A stretch of DNA of 64,000 nucleotides from Brucella tritici (GCF_008932295.1 NZ_WBWA01000004.1:124001-188000), one strand, 5' to 3'; positions 43,667-52,597 are shown, counted from the first letter of the stretch. Notes: a model not told the origin generated them from the letters alone. Program-made: numbers and translations.

Positions 43667-44193
43667 GTCATATCCCTTAGGGTTTCATTGATCTTGAAGG
43701 AGCGACCGGCATCGGTGTGACTCCAGATGCGGCGCAGCAAGGTGCTGAGAAGCTGCTGTTCGCCTGACGAGAGATCGCTCATCAGGCTTGCAATCCATGC
43801 GGTATGTTGTTCGAAAAGCTGTTGCGCCAGCAGCACCCCTTCGGATGTCAGCCGGACAGTTAGCTTGCGGCGGTCCTCGCTATCCGCGTGGCGCTTGAGG
43901 AAACCATCACGCTCCAGCCCGTCCAGCAGGCCGGTGATGGTGGCGCGCGTGACGCCTGCGCGTTCTGAAAGCTCGTGCGGCGAGAGGCCGCCAGGCGCAT
44001 TGTGCAGCAGAAACAGCAGGACGAACTTGCCCTCCGAAAGCTTGTGCGGTGCCAGCCGGTTGGCGCAATCCCGGTCAATGGCTGCAGCAAGTGACAAAAC
44101 TTCAAAGCAGGCTTTCAGCGCGTCGGTGGACGAACTGTGCCGGCGTTCCATTTCACCCAGAAGGGCGCGATGCTTTTGCTCGATTATTTCCAT
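43663..44193 (-). CDS. MarR-family transcriptional regulator
   Basis: This 176-residue regulator has a winged helix: GGLSPHELSERAGVTRATITGLLDGLERDGFLKR at about residues 68-101 in pieces, with the wing DSEDRRKLTVRLT. ATG 44193 is preferred over the frame start at 44229 because residues 1-12 there overlap the palindromic operator. It is the first gene of a two-gene operon with the DUF6616 gene and probably represses it, with the ligand unknown. Confidence 0.92.
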   Translation of the reverse strand: MEIIEQKHRALLGEMERRHSSSTDALKACFEVLSLAAAIDRDCANRLAPHKLSEGKFVLLFLLHNAPGGLSPHELSERAGVTRATITGLLDGLERDGFLKRHADSEDRRKLTVRLTSEGVLLAQQLFEQHTAWIASLMSDLSSGEQQLLSTLLRRIWSHTDAGRSFKINETLRDMT

Positions 44194-44220
44194 ACGGTAC
44201 CTTATAGTAAGGTGCCGTAT
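44192..44220. promoter_or_regulatory. Palindromic operator over the marR start
   Basis: ATACGGTACCTTA and TAAGGTGCCGTAT form 13-base arms (12 match) around TAG. The site spans the start codon and the bases just upstream, as expected for MarR autorepression. Confidence 0.8.
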
Positions 44221-44329
44221 CAAATGCAAGCGGATTTGAACATGCGAATGAAAATCAGGGGAGCTTGATCGATGGGTATATGCGGTTTATATATGATACA
44301 TATATGAACCGTATGGTCTGGACAATGAT

Positions 44330-44542
44330 ATGGGTATCGTGAAAATCGCTGACGAACTGCATGAGGAACTGCGCAAGGCGAGTGACGTCATGTGCCGTTC
44401 GATCAATGCGCAGGCTGAATACTGGATGAAGATCGGCATGCTGGCGCAGGCCCATCCCGACCTGTCGTTCAACGAGATCGTGCAGATGCAGTTGCGCGCT
44501 GCACAGGTCGAACTACCGGTTCTGGCGGTTCAATCGTCATGA
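44330..44542 (+). CDS. ParD-like antitoxin-family protein
   Basis: This 70-residue protein begins MGIVKIADELHEELRKASD, a ribbon-helix-helix-like start, and carries NAQAEYWMKIGMLAQAHPDLSF, typical of the ParD-like family found next to methionine aminopeptidase genes. No ParE toxin follows; instead its last four bases overlap the start of the aminopeptidase gene. It may regulate that gene or its own promoter. The intergenic region before it contains ATATATGATACATATATGAACC-like AT repeats. Confidence 0.8.
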   Translation: MGIVKIADELHEELRKASDVMCRSINAQAEYWMKIGMLAQAHPDLSFNEIVQMQLRAAQVELPVLAVQSS

Positions 44543-45327
44543 CCAAGACACCTGCCGAAGTGGAGAAAATGGCGGCATCCGGCGCGCTGCTCGCCTCCGT
44601 TTTTACACTTCTCGACCGCACGCCGCTGGCGGGCATGACCACGATGCAGGTCAACGATCTGGTCGAGGATTACATTACCCGCGAGTTGCAGGCGCGGCCT
44701 GCCAGCAAGGGGCAATATGACTATCCCTATGTGCTGAACAGCTCGAAGAACGAAGTCGTCTGCCACGGCATGCCGTCGAATGACGAGATCATTGAAAACG
44801 GCGAGATCATCAACTTCGATATCACGCTGGAAAAGAACGGCTATATCGCCGATTCCAGCAAGACCTATATGGTCGGTGACGTTACTCCCTTTGCCTCGCG
44901 GCTGGTCCGTGTGACCTATGAGGCCTTGTGGAAAGGGATTGCTGCCGTGCGACCCGGCGCGACACTGGGCGATATCGGTCATGCCATCGAGCGTCACGCC
45001 AAGCGGCATGACTACAGCATCGTGCGGGAATATTGCGGCCACGGTATCGGTCGCGAGATGCACGAGGAACCGCAGGTCTTGCATTTCGGCAAGCCCGGCA
45101 CCGGCGTGCGTTTGCGCGAAGGCATGGTGTTCACCATCGAACCGATGCTCAATCAGGGAACGGCCAAGGTGAAGACCGAAAAGGACGGCTGGACGGTGGT
45201 GACGCGTGACGGAAAACTGTCAGCGCAGTTCGAGCATACGGTTGCAGTCACCACGAATGGCGTGCGGGTGCTGACCTTGCGTCCCGGTGAGGAAAAGATG
45301 CTCGCTGGTGTAAAACACGCAGCTTGA
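44539..45327 (+). CDS. map: Type I methionine aminopeptidase
   Basis: This 262-residue enzyme removes the initiator methionine from new proteins. All five metal ligands are present: Asp in INFDITLEK, Asp in YIADSSKTY, His in CGHGIGREMHEEP, Glu in VFTIEPML and Glu in SAQFEHTVAV. The start is in the ATGA overlap with the ParD-like gene, so the two are translated together. This is likely a second map gene besides the housekeeping one, but that cannot be seen in this window. Confidence 0.95.
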   Translation: MTKTPAEVEKMAASGALLASVFTLLDRTPLAGMTTMQVNDLVEDYITRELQARPASKGQYDYPYVLNSSKNEVVCHGMPSNDEIIENGEIINFDITLEKNGYIADSSKTYMVGDVTPFASRLVRVTYEALWKGIAAVRPGATLGDIGHAIERHAKRHDYSIVREYCGHGIGREMHEEPQVLHFGKPGTGVRLREGMVFTIEPMLNQGTAKVKTEKDGWTVVTRDGKLSAQFEHTVAVTTNGVRVLTLRPGEEKMLAGVKHAA

Positions 45328-45329
45328 TC

Positions 45330-45872
45330 TCATCCGATCCTGCCAGCCATCCAGAGCACAAAGACAATCGTCCCGCCCACGCTCATTCCAGCGGCAAGAA
45401 TAGTCCCTGCGATGACGGGCACGAGTTTCAGGACCGAAATATGGGGCGTTATTTCCAGCCGGAAATTCGCCCTGATCTTTTCAGGGGTCAGGCAGGTAAT
45501 TTCGTAATCGCCGGGTGTCGTGCAGTCGAAATATCCCAAGGCGTGAGAAGCATTGCCGCGCATGTCCGTCCGCCGGACACTCAACAGAAAACGGCTTATG
45601 GAATGATAGGCAATCGGGGCGCCGGTCGCGCGCGCCTTGATGGAAAATTGCGTTGAGAAATAGGCTGTTCCTGTGAGAACGGTAAATGACGGAAATACGA
45701 TGTTGATCGCGTAGCGCCCGGCTTTCGGCAAATGAAAGATATGTGGCCGGGCGTTACCCGCAAATTGGTGGCGGACATCAGGCGCAATCATTTTCCACAG
45801 GATGGCAATGCAGCGCACCAGCAGATAAATGCCGAGCAGAATGCAGGCAGGCAAGGCCAGATAGAAAGACAA
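45330..45872 (-). CDS. Hypothetical two-helix membrane protein (180 aa)
   Basis: It has a hydrophobic helix at about 5-26 and another near 150-175, with a beta-rich polar domain between, probably periplasmic (GRYAINIVFPSFTVLTGTAYF and TTPGDYEITCLTPEKI). No family is recognised. It is convergent with map, two bases apart, so the two genes have no space for a terminator between them. Confidence 0.7.
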   Translation of the reverse strand: MSFYLALPACILLGIYLLVRCIAILWKMIAPDVRHQFAGNARPHIFHLPKAGRYAINIVFPSFTVLTGTAYFSTQFSIKARATGAPIAYHSISRFLLSVRRTDMRGNASHALGYFDCTTPGDYEITCLTPEKIRANFRLEITPHISVLKLVPVIAGTILAAGMSVGGTIVFVLWMAGRIG

Positions 45873-45892
45873 AATTCACGTCCCGCTCTAAA

Positions 45893-45923
45893 AACAAAAA
45901 GCCCGCCGGGAAGGCGGGCTTTT
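45893..45923 (-). terminator. Rho-independent terminator of argG
   Basis: On the minus strand AGCCCGCC pairs with GGCGGGCT around TTCCC and is followed by TTTTTGTTTTT. Confidence 0.88.
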
Positions 45924-45940
45924 GTCTGGATTGGATATGC

Positions 45941-47161
45941 TTATTTGCGATCACGCGCAGCAAGCGTGCGCAGACGCAGTGCATTGAGCTTGATGAAGCC
46001 TGCGGCGTCCTTCTGGTCGTAAGCACCCTGATCGTCTTCGAAGGTGACGAGCTTGTCGGAATAGAGCGACTTGTCCGATTCGCGACCGATCACCATCACA
46101 TTGCCCTTGTAAAGCTTGAGCGTGACTTCGCCTTCGACATGGCGCTGGCTGTGATCGATTGCCGCCTGCAGCATTTCGCGTTCCGGCGAGAACCAGAAGC
46201 CGTAATAGATCAGCTCGGCGTAGCGCGGCATCAGCTCGTCTTTCAGATGCGCTGCACCGCGGTCGAGCGTGATCGATTCGATGGCGCGATGGGCCGCCAG
46301 CAGGATCGTGCCGCCCGGCGTTTCGTAGACGCCACGCGACTTCATGCCCACGAAGCGGTTTTCCACGAGGTCGAGACGACCGATGCCGTTGTCGCGGCCA
46401 TAGTCATTGAGCTTGGCAAGAAGCGTTGCAGGCGACAGGCGCTCGCCATTGATCGAAACGGCATCACCCTTTTCAAAGCCGATCTTGATGATCGTTGCCT
46501 TGTCGGGTGCAGTTTCCGGCGAAATGGTGCGCATATGCACATATTCCGGAGCCTCGACAGCCGGATCTTCCAGAACCTTGCCCTCGGACGAGGAGTGCAG
46601 CAGGTTGGCATCGACGGAGAACGGCGCTTCGCCCTTCTTGTCTTTCGCAACCGGGATCTGGTGCTGTTCGGCGAATTCGAGCAGATGCGTGCGGCTCTTG
46701 AACGACCAGTCGCGCCATGGGGCGATGATCTTGATGTCCGGGTTCAGCGCATAGGCCGAAAGCTCGAAACGAACCTGGTCGTTGCCCTTGCCGGTTGCGC
46801 CGTGCGCGATGGCGTCGGCGCCGGTCTTCCTGGCGATTTCGATCAGGTGCTTGGAGATCAGCGGGCGGGCAATCGAGGTGCCGAGCAGATAGACGCCTTC
46901 ATAGACGGCATTGGCGCGGAACATCGGGAAAACGAAATCGCGCACGAATTCTTCACGCACGTCCTCGATGAAGATTTCCTTGATGCCCAGCATTTCCGCT
47001 TTCTTGCGGGCTGGCTCAAGTTCTTCGCCCTGACCGAGATCGGCGGTGAAGGTCACAACTTCCGCGCCGAGTTCTGTCTGAAGCCACTTCAGGATGATCG
47101 AGGTGTCGAGGCCGCCCGAATAGGCGAGAACGACTTTCTTAACGTCTTTCCACTTGCTCAT
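45941..47161 (-). CDS. argG: Argininosuccinate synthase
   Basis: This 406-residue enzyme joins citrulline and aspartate in arginine biosynthesis. The ATP-binding P-loop is [18 protein letters not shown] at 8-25. Other conserved segments are [17 protein letters not shown] (about 113-129) and [20 protein letters not shown]. Length is normal. ATG 47161 is chosen with CGGAAG before it; 14 upstream in-frame residues do not match the family. It is monocistronic with its own terminator. Confidence 0.97.
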   Translation of the reverse strand: MSKWKDVKKVVLAYSGGLDTSIILKWLQTELGAEVVTFTADLGQGEELEPARKKAEMLGIKEIFIEDVREEFVRDFVFPMFRANAVYEGVYLLGTSIARPLISKHLIEIARKTGADAIAHGATGKGNDQVRFELSAYALNPDIKIIAPWRDWSFKSRTHLLEFAEQHQIPVAKDKKGEAPFSVDANLLHSSSEGKVLEDPAVEAPEYVHMRTISPETAPDKATIIKIGFEKGDAVSINGERLSPATLLAKLNDYGRDNGIGRLDLVENRFVGMKSRGVYETPGGTILLAAHRAIESITLDRGAAHLKDELMPRYAELIYYGFWFSPEREMLQAAIDHSQRHVEGEVTLKLYKGNVMVIGRESDKSLYSDKLVTFEDDQGAYDQKDAAGFIKLNALRLRTLAARDRK

Positions 47162-47285
47162 AATAAACTTCCGTCTCATCAGGCGCTCCAGAGCGGCGCC
47201 CAAAATTTGTCCGTAGTTCTTTTATCAGTTGCCAAGCAGCGTGCAAGCCGAAGGGCTGCGACTTATCGCGAAAACTCATGCGTAT

Positions 47286-47391
47286 TATACCAGGGCGCTG
47301 AGATGCTAACGCATCATGCCCTGAAAATGCTCAGTCGCCGCACGGGCTTAACCAAAACTCGATGAGTCAAACTCATCAAGTTTTGGTATTA
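47286..47391 (-). repeat. Bru-RS-like palindromic element, copy 3
   Basis: On the minus strand it reads AATACCAAAACTTGATGAG, TTTGACTCATCGAGTTTTGG, TTAAGCCCGTGCGGCGACTG, then GCATGATGCGTTAGC and CTCAGCGCCCTGGTATAA. It begins inside the stop codon of the gene at 47389 and lies upstream of argG. Confidence 0.82.
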
Positions 47392-47688
47392 CGTGATCTG
47401 TGGTTCGCCAACTTCATAAACAACGAGATTGCGGTCGCCGATACCAAGTTCAGGCCAGGACGCACGCCATTCGGCAATATGGGCGGACGCGAAATGCCGG
47501 TCGAGCGAAGCACGGTCGCGCCACATCTCCTTCACATGGATGAGACCCGGTTCGAGAATATCTGCGGCATAGCCATAGTCCACGCAGCCATCCTCCGCCC
47601 GGCTGGCCACAATCATGCGCTGCATGGCCTCGCGCGCCCGGTCAAGATTTTCCGACGGCAGACGGACAGTCCCTACGATCAGCAGCAT
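47389..47688 (-). CDS. Antibiotic biosynthesis monooxygenase (ABM)-fold protein
   Basis: This 99-residue protein of the dimeric alpha-beta-barrel ABM family contains LLIVGTVRLPSENLDRAREAM, then DGCVDYGYAADI and EMWRDRASLDRHFAS, the family's usual layout. Members act as quinol monooxygenases or heme-degrading enzymes, and substrate is not assignable. ATG 47688 is chosen because GGAGG lies 5-6 bases upstream; an earlier ATG at 47700 would overlap that site. Its TAA stop is formed at the edge of the Bru-RS-like element. Confidence 0.87.
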   Translation of the reverse strand: MLLIVGTVRLPSENLDRAREAMQRMIVASRAEDGCVDYGYAADILEPGLIHVKEMWRDRASLDRHFASAHIAEWRASWPELGIGDRNLVVYEVGEPQIT

Positions 47689-47761
47689 TTCGGCCTCCAT
47701 TCCACTGTTCCATTTGCATGGAAATTATTCTAGCGTGCGCCATCTCTTGGAGCACATTTCG

Positions 47762-48421
47762 ATGTCTTTTCTGACAAACCTGACCTTCATTCCCGAATGG
47801 ACGATTTTTGTCCAGTTCGCGATCGCAACCGCGATCCTTTCCATCACGCCCGGTCCCGACATGACGCTTTTCGTCGGGCGCGCCCTGTCCGAAGGCAAGG
47901 CCGCAGGCTTTGCCTGCATGGCTGGCGCCAGCACCGGCATCGTCATTCACACGACCATGGTGGCGCTCGGCCTTTCGGCGCTCATTCTGGCGTCTCCCGC
48001 AGCCTTTACGGCGCTGAAAGTGGTGGGCGCGGGCTATCTGGTCTGGCTGGCCGTGCAGGCGATCCGCAAGGGATCGGCCTTCTCGCCGGAAAAGAATGGC
48101 GGCAAGAAGCATACGCTGTTCCAGAACTGGCTGACGGGTCTTGGCATCAACCTTCTGAACCCGAAGATCATCCTGTTCAACATGACCTTCCTGCCGCAGT
48201 TCGTCTCCGCGCATGACCCGCATGCCATGGGCAAATTGTTCTTCCTCGGCCTGTCGTTCATTCCGATGGCGCTGCCCTTCACCATTCCGATGGTGGTGGC
48301 GGCAGATCGTTTCGCCGGGCTCCTGAAAAAGAACCCGACCGTGACGCGCATCGTGGACTGGATGTTTGCGGGCGTATTCTCGGCCTTCGCGCTGAAGATC
48401 ATCACCGCACAGGCAAAATAG
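47762..48421 (+). CDS. LysE-family amino-acid exporter
   Basis: This 219-residue inner-membrane protein has about six helices. The LysE/RhtB hallmark segment TPGPDMTLFVGRALSEG is at about residues 30-46, followed by GASTGIVIHTT and LNPKIILFNMTFLPQFV. It probably exports an amino acid such as lysine or threonine; the substrate is not determinable. ATG 47762 is preceded by GGAGCAC. No LysG-type regulator is adjacent. Confidence 0.93.
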   Translation: MSFLTNLTFIPEWTIFVQFAIATAILSITPGPDMTLFVGRALSEGKAAGFACMAGASTGIVIHTTMVALGLSALILASPAAFTALKVVGAGYLVWLAVQAIRKGSAFSPEKNGGKKHTLFQNWLTGLGINLLNPKIILFNMTFLPQFVSAHDPHAMGKLFFLGLSFIPMALPFTIPMVVAADRFAGLLKKNPTVTRIVDWMFAGVFSAFALKIITAQAK

Positions 48422-48568
48422 AGCATTTCCAGCAAAAGTGCGAAGTGGTTTTGCGTAGGATAATGCGAATGAAAAGGCCATTTCCAGCAAAAGTGCGAAG
48501 CGTCTCCGCGGGGAAATCAGTCCACTGGACTGATTTCTGATCCCGCTTCGATGCGTAGGATAATGCGA
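48422..48568. repeat. Duplicated dispersed repeat with a nested palindromic element
   Basis: The first copy (48422-48468) reads ATTTCCAGCAAAAGTGCGAAG, TGGTTTT, GCGTAGGATAATGCG. The second (48479-48568) has the same two ends, but about 50 bases including the palindrome at 48513-48546 sit between them. This looks like one repeat inserted into another. Confidence 0.8.
48513..48546. repeat. Dispersed palindrome, copy 2
   Basis: GAAATCAGTCCA-C-TGGACTGATTTC, then TGATCCCGC, the exact reverse complement of 43217-43249. Confidence 0.85.
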
Positions 48569-48585
48569 AAAAGAAGATGGATTTT

Positions 48586-49089
48586 TTATTCAGCCGGGCG
48601 GGATAAAAGCCGTCCGGCATTGCGCCCTGCCAGCAGCCAGTAGACGAAGCTGCCGACGACGCCGGCGCCTGCAATGGCTGCAATCCAGAGCGAGCTTTCC
48701 GGCACGCTCCGGCCATCGCTGAACGGAAGCGATGCGCCTGCGGCGGCAAGCCCGATCAGGGCGCCCGCAACGCAATAGAACAGCGACGATTTGTAACCGC
48801 GCGCTTCAGCCAGAATGATGAGGATGAGGGCGGGCACAAAGCTGAATCCGCCAGCCATGGCTGCAATGGCAAAACCGCCGACGAAGACGGCGCTCCAGAA
48901 GCTGGTGGCTGCAAAGAACGAACCGGCATCCGGGTCGCTTGCCATCATGACGAAATCGTTCATGAAGGAATCGATCCCGAGAGTGCGGAAAAGGATGGCG
49001 GCCAGAAACCAGCCTGCCGTCAACACACCGCAGCAATAGCCGAATACCACGATGACGAAGCGCGTTATGTAGTCGAAAGTATCGTTCAA
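48586..49089 (-). CDS. Hypothetical multi-helix membrane protein (167 aa)
   Basis: Four hydrophobic segments are predicted (about 12-35, 65-95, 102-120 and 133-155). No domain is recognised. It lies 30 bases downstream of rlmN in the same direction and is probably cotranscribed with it. Its 3' end borders a repeat cluster. Confidence 0.75.
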   Translation of the reverse strand: MNDTFDYITRFVIVVFGYCCGVLTAGWFLAAILFRTLGIDSFMNDFVMMASDPDAGSFFAATSFWSAVFVGGFAIAAMAGGFSFVPALILIILAEARGYKSSLFYCVAGALIGLAAAGASLPFSDGRSVPESSLWIAAIAGAGVVGSFVYWLLAGRNAGRLLSRPAE

Positions 49090-49119
49090 GCGCGCTCACC
49101 CATCGGTTTATTCGCCCCG

Positions 49120-50355
49120 TTATTCGCCATGCCCGGAAATCATCATGGCTTCGAGCGCAAGGCGCTCGCTCTTGCGCATGCGCTCCGATTCCGACTTGAG
49201 CTGGCCGCAGGCAGCAAGGATATCGCGACCGCGCGGGGTGCGGATCGGCGATGCGTAACCAGCCGCGTTTACGTAATCGGCAAATTTCTCGATCTGCTCC
49301 CATTCCGAGCACTGGTAATTGGTGCCGGGCCACGGGTTGAACGGGATCAGATTGATCTTGGCCGGAATGCCCTGCAACAGCTTCACCAGAAGCTTGGCAT
49401 CCTCAAGGCTGTCATTGATATCCTTCAGCATCACATATTCGAAGGTGATGCGCTTGGCATTGGACAAGCCCGGATATTCGCGGCAGGCCTTGATGAGCTG
49501 TTCCAGCGGATACTTCTTGTTGATCGGCACCAGAATGTCGCGCAACTCGTCGCGCACGGCGTGCAGCGAAATGGCAAGCATGACGCCGATCTCGTCGCCG
49601 GTGCGATAGATTTCCGGCACGACGCCGGAGGTCGAAAGCGTGATGCGGCGCTTGGAAAGGGACAGGCCGTCGCCGTCGGAGGCGATCAGCAGGGCCTTCT
49701 TCACTTCCTCGAAATTATAGAGCGGCTCGCCCATGCCCATCATCACGATATTGGTGATCTTGCGGCCTTCGGCGGGAACCATGGCGCCGTCGGGCGTATC
49801 CTTGTCCGGAAAATCGCCGAGCCGGTCGCGGGCGGTCAAAAGCTGCGCCAGAATTTCTTCCGACGTGAGGTTGCGCACCAGCTTCTGCGTGCCGGTATGG
49901 CAAAACGAGCAGGTGAGCGTGCAGCCGACCTGTGAGGAAACGCAGAGCGTTCCGCGGCCTTCTTCGGGAATATAGACGCTTTCGATTTCGACCGGACGGC
50001 CGGCACCCCGCGGCGGAAAACGGAACAGCCATTTGCGGGTGCCGTCCTGCGAAATCTGTTCTTCGACCACTTCCGGGCGCGCAATGGTGAAATGCTGCGC
50101 CAGCATAGCGCGCAAATCCTTGGAAATATTGCGCATGTCGGCAAAATCGGAAACGCCACGTACATAGAGCCAATGCCAGAGCTGGCTGATGCGCATCTTC
50201 ACCTGACGCTCGGGCACACCAGCCTTGATCAGCGCTTCGGCCATTTCCTCGCGCGACATGCCGATGAGCGACGGCTTTGCCTCCAGGCTGGCGCGCGCAT
50301 GGCGGGCAAGCTGGTCGCGCGTATCATCAATGGTAAGGTCGAACGAAATGGACAT
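49120..50355 (-). CDS. rlmN: Dual-specificity 23S rRNA/tRNA adenine C2-methyltransferase RlmN
   Basis: This 411-residue radical SAM enzyme methylates A2503 of 23S rRNA and A37 of some tRNAs. The Fe-S motif CTLTCSFC has Cys145, Cys149 and Cys152. Other family segments are [24 protein letters not shown] and the C-terminal [21 protein letters not shown] with its catalytic Cys. The N-terminal helix-rich domain (about 1-120) is normal. The gene is upstream of the membrane-protein gene. Confidence 0.97.
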   Translation of the reverse strand: MSISFDLTIDDTRDQLARHARASLEAKPSLIGMSREEMAEALIKAGVPERQVKMRISQLWHWLYVRGVSDFADMRNISKDLRAMLAQHFTIARPEVVEEQISQDGTRKWLFRFPPRGAGRPVEIESVYIPEEGRGTLCVSSQVGCTLTCSFCHTGTQKLVRNLTSEEILAQLLTARDRLGDFPDKDTPDGAMVPAEGRKITNIVMMGMGEPLYNFEEVKKALLIASDGDGLSLSKRRITLSTSGVVPEIYRTGDEIGVMLAISLHAVRDELRDILVPINKKYPLEQLIKACREYPGLSNAKRITFEYVMLKDINDSLEDAKLLVKLLQGIPAKINLIPFNPWPGTNYQCSEWEQIEKFADYVNAAGYASPIRTPRGRDILAACGQLKSESERMRKSERLALEAMMISGHGE

Positions 50356-50550
50356 CTGTTTTCAACTGTTGGAGACGACGGCTGAAGCGCGTCGATAAGC
50401 TTCGCCAGATAATCTGGCCCGAATTCATGGATAAATAGGGTCCAGCACTTGGCTTTGCTACCCTGTTGCGCGCGCTCTTAGCACACAATATCGCATTCGT
50501 CATCCCACATGAAATCCGGTCTGCTATGCGTATGTGCAGCACAAAAGAAA

Positions 50551-50575
50551 AAAGCCGGGTTGTGTACCCGGCTTT
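50551..50575 (-). terminator. Rho-independent terminator of the IalB-family gene
   Basis: On the minus strand AAAGCCGGGT and ACCCGGCTTT form a perfect stem around a five-base loop, followed by a T tract. The left flank, leading to rlmN, has no other feature. Confidence 0.88.
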
Positions 50576-50597
50576 AAACGACTTCCAATCGCGTGGA

Positions 50598-51101
50598 TTA
50601 CTTGCACTTCTGGATGGCTTTCAGCGCATCCGAAATACCCTTCAGCGAATAGGTATAGTTGGTCTTGGTGCCGCGCTTCGACTGTGCCTGCACCTTCATT
50701 TCCGAGCCGCCGCGCATGGCTGCGATGAGCTGCGGCTCTTCCGCCGCATTTTCCATCCAGCCGGACTTGCCGTTGACGAACATGTTGAAGTTGCGGTTGC
50801 CGATGGAGACGACGACCTTGGCATTGGTGTTGAGGTCGTAACCGGCCATGAACTGCGGTTCGAACGAGATGTTCTGGCCGGGTTTCTGGCTCACGAGGAA
50901 GAAGTTGTCACCGTGATCGACAGAGGCCGGGGCCTTCTGGGTCGGTACGGAGAGGACATAGCAGACCTTGCCGTTACCCGACTGATAGCTATAGGCGCCC
51001 CAGGCATTGAACTGGCTGATCTGGCTCGGGGTCTGGGCGAGTGCCGAACCCGCCATCCCAATCATGAACACAGAAGCCGCGACGATCGATTTTCCAAGCA
51101 T
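50598..51101 (-). CDS. Invasion-associated locus B (IalB) family protein
   Basis: This 167-residue exported protein has a signal peptide ending GSALA (before QTPSQISQF). The mature part has NAWGAYSYQSGNGKVCYVLS, with two Cys overall (Cys in VCYV and the one near the C-terminus in QKCK) that could form a disulfide. IalB was described in Bartonella as affecting red-cell invasion, but many non-pathogens carry such proteins, so no virulence role is implied. The gene is monocistronic with its own terminator. Confidence 0.88.
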   Translation of the reverse strand: MLGKSIVAASVFMIGMAGSALAQTPSQISQFNAWGAYSYQSGNGKVCYVLSVPTQKAPASVDHGDNFFLVSQKPGQNISFEPQFMAGYDLNTNAKVVVSIGNRNFNMFVNGKSGWMENAAEEPQLIAAMRGGSEMKVQAQSKRGTKTNYTYSLKGISDALKAIQKCK

Positions 51102-51317
51102 TGGTTTTTACCGGTTCTCTTTCGTTTGCTTCAAACTTGAATATCGGGATGCCGCCGTTCATCACGCCGTCCCGCTCAGTTGCCGATTAAATTGCCTTAA
51201 TCTGGGTTACCAAACGGTGAAGTTTCGAAAGAAAACTTGAATGAGCAGCTAAGTCGCCCCGCCATCCCTTGGTTCCAGTTGAATGAAAAGAAAGCGGCGA
51301 GAGTTTGTCTTTGGTGA

Positions 51318-51395
51318 AGGGAGTAGGGGAATAGGGCAGTATGTTAAAAGGGGAATAAGGGAATAGGGGAGTACGGGAATAGGAAAATAAGGAGG
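51318..51395. repeat. G-rich arm of tandem-repeat hairpin element, locus 3
   Basis: It contains GGGAGTAGGGGAATAGGG, CAGTATGTTAAAAGGGG, AATAAGGGAATAGGGGAG and TACGGGAATAGG. The units are GGGAATAG/GGGAGTAG, as in locus 1, with some slippage. The TATGTTAA core is shared with loci 1 and 2. Confidence 0.8.
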
Positions 51396-51448
51396 AAAAG
51401 CGGGCGTAAATGATGCAGGGTTGTCGGAATCACATAGCTGTGATCAGA

Positions 51449-51486
51449 CTCCCTTACTCCCTTACTCCCTTACTCCCTTACTCCCT
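51449..51486. repeat. C-rich arm of element, locus 3
   Basis: About four copies of CTCCCTTA overlap the 3' end of the DUF1232 gene, so the last codons (GVRE) and the TAA stop are made of repeat units. The spacer to the G-rich arm is about 53 bases. Confidence 0.85.
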
Positions 51487-51850
51487 CATCCTCGAGCGCC
51501 TGCCGCGCAGCGAGCCGGTGCGCAGGCGTGATGTGGGCTCGAACGGCTGTCAGCGCTGCCATCAGCACGGCAACGTCATCGGTGAAGCCGATACCGGCCA
51601 GAATGTCTGGAATGGCGTCGAAGGGCAGGACGAAATAAGCGAGCGCCGCCATCAACGTCATGCGCACACGGGTTGGCGTCTTCTGGTCGAGGGCGCAGTA
51701 ATAGGCTGCCACCACCTCATCCATGAACGGCACCATGCGACCGGCGCGGCGCGCAGCCTTCCAGAATCCGCTCTTCACCCGTTCGCTGCGCTTCTTGAAT
51801 TCGCTCTCGCTGCCGGGTTCGAGGATTTCACCGATTCTGACGTCATCCAT
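51470..51850 (-). CDS. DUF1232 (YkvA-like) membrane protein
   Basis: This 126-residue protein contains the DUF1232 core AALAYFVLPFDAIPDILAGIGFTDD at about residues 68-92 in pieces, with a hydrophobic helix and the PFDxIPD signature. The family has no known function. The last four residues, GVRE, are encoded by the tandem-repeat array, so the natural C-terminus may have been replaced by repeat-derived sequence. A normal C-terminus in relatives would show whether the repeat inserted here. Confidence 0.85.
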   Translation of the reverse strand: MDDVRIGEILEPGSESEFKKRSERVKSGFWKAARRAGRMVPFMDEVVAAYYCALDQKTPTRVRMTLMAALAYFVLPFDAIPDILAGIGFTDDVAVLMAALTAVRAHITPAHRLAARQALEDEGVRE

Positions 51851-52097
51851 TCTCGTTCAACTCCTGTCGTCCCGCTTCCAATCATCGAATACGGGCTATG
51901 ACCGGTTAAAAATGGGGAGTTTGTGCTGTCCTTGCAAGACCATGATGATTCCATCATCCCGGTCACCTGCAACAACCATCAGCTACAACGCTCTCATCAA
52001 ATCCCCAAAATACAGATTCGACCGGATCGCCTCCCCAGATCGCCTCCAAAGCGTTTCTGGCGCGCGATGGTCCATTGCTGAATGAGTGGAGGTTTTG

Positions 52098-52595
52098 ATG
52101 CATTTGACCGGCTATGGGGAAAACTTCATCCGCAGCGACCGTTCAACACGGCTGTTTCGCGGCAACCAGCTACTGGCTGCCGGAAGCGAAGACAATTACA
52201 TCACCGTCGATCTCTCAGAGGCGGGATGCTACGATGCCGCCGTCTATCTGCGGTTTCTCTTCGGTGCCGGAATTTCGCTCAATACGTTGCGCGGCACGTC
52301 CAGCCAGAACTGGATACCGATCCTGAATTTCAGGGCGGGCGAACAATGGAACGGTTATTCAGCGCTGCCTTTCGGTCAGGCAATCGGCTTTTATGACGTT
52401 CAGGCTGGGCATATTTTCCATGCCGCCATTTCGCTTGGCGATGTCCATATCCGCGGCGTCCATGGCGGAAAACTCGGGCAGAACTGGCAGGATCGCATCA
52501 ATCTTACCCGCGTTCTACCCTATTCCAGCCGCAACCCTGACGGCAGCTTCAACTATGACCGCCGGAAGATTTATGTCTATATTTCAAAGCTCTAA
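52098..52595 (+). CDS. Hypothetical protein (165 aa), unknown fold
   Basis: The protein starts MHLTGYGENFIRSDRSTRLF at 52098, chosen because GGAGG lies 5 bases upstream; the frame is open to 52086 as well. It is Gly- and aromatic-rich (FLFGAGISLNTLRGTSSQNW) with several Ile/Val strands, so probably beta-rich and soluble. There is no signal peptide, and I do not recognise a domain. The gene stands alone, with clear coding character. Confidence 0.7.
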   Translation: MHLTGYGENFIRSDRSTRLFRGNQLLAAGSEDNYITVDLSEAGCYDAAVYLRFLFGAGISLNTLRGTSSQNWIPILNFRAGEQWNGYSALPFGQAIGFYDVQAGHIFHAAISLGDVHIRGVHGGKLGQNWQDRINLTRVLPYSSRNPDGSFNYDRRKIYVYISKL

Positions 52596-52597
52596 AT

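Noticed and set aside
50598-51101. Virulence gene call for the IalB-like protein
   Set aside because: The family is widespread in non-pathogenic Rhizobiales; a virulence role cannot be read from sequence.
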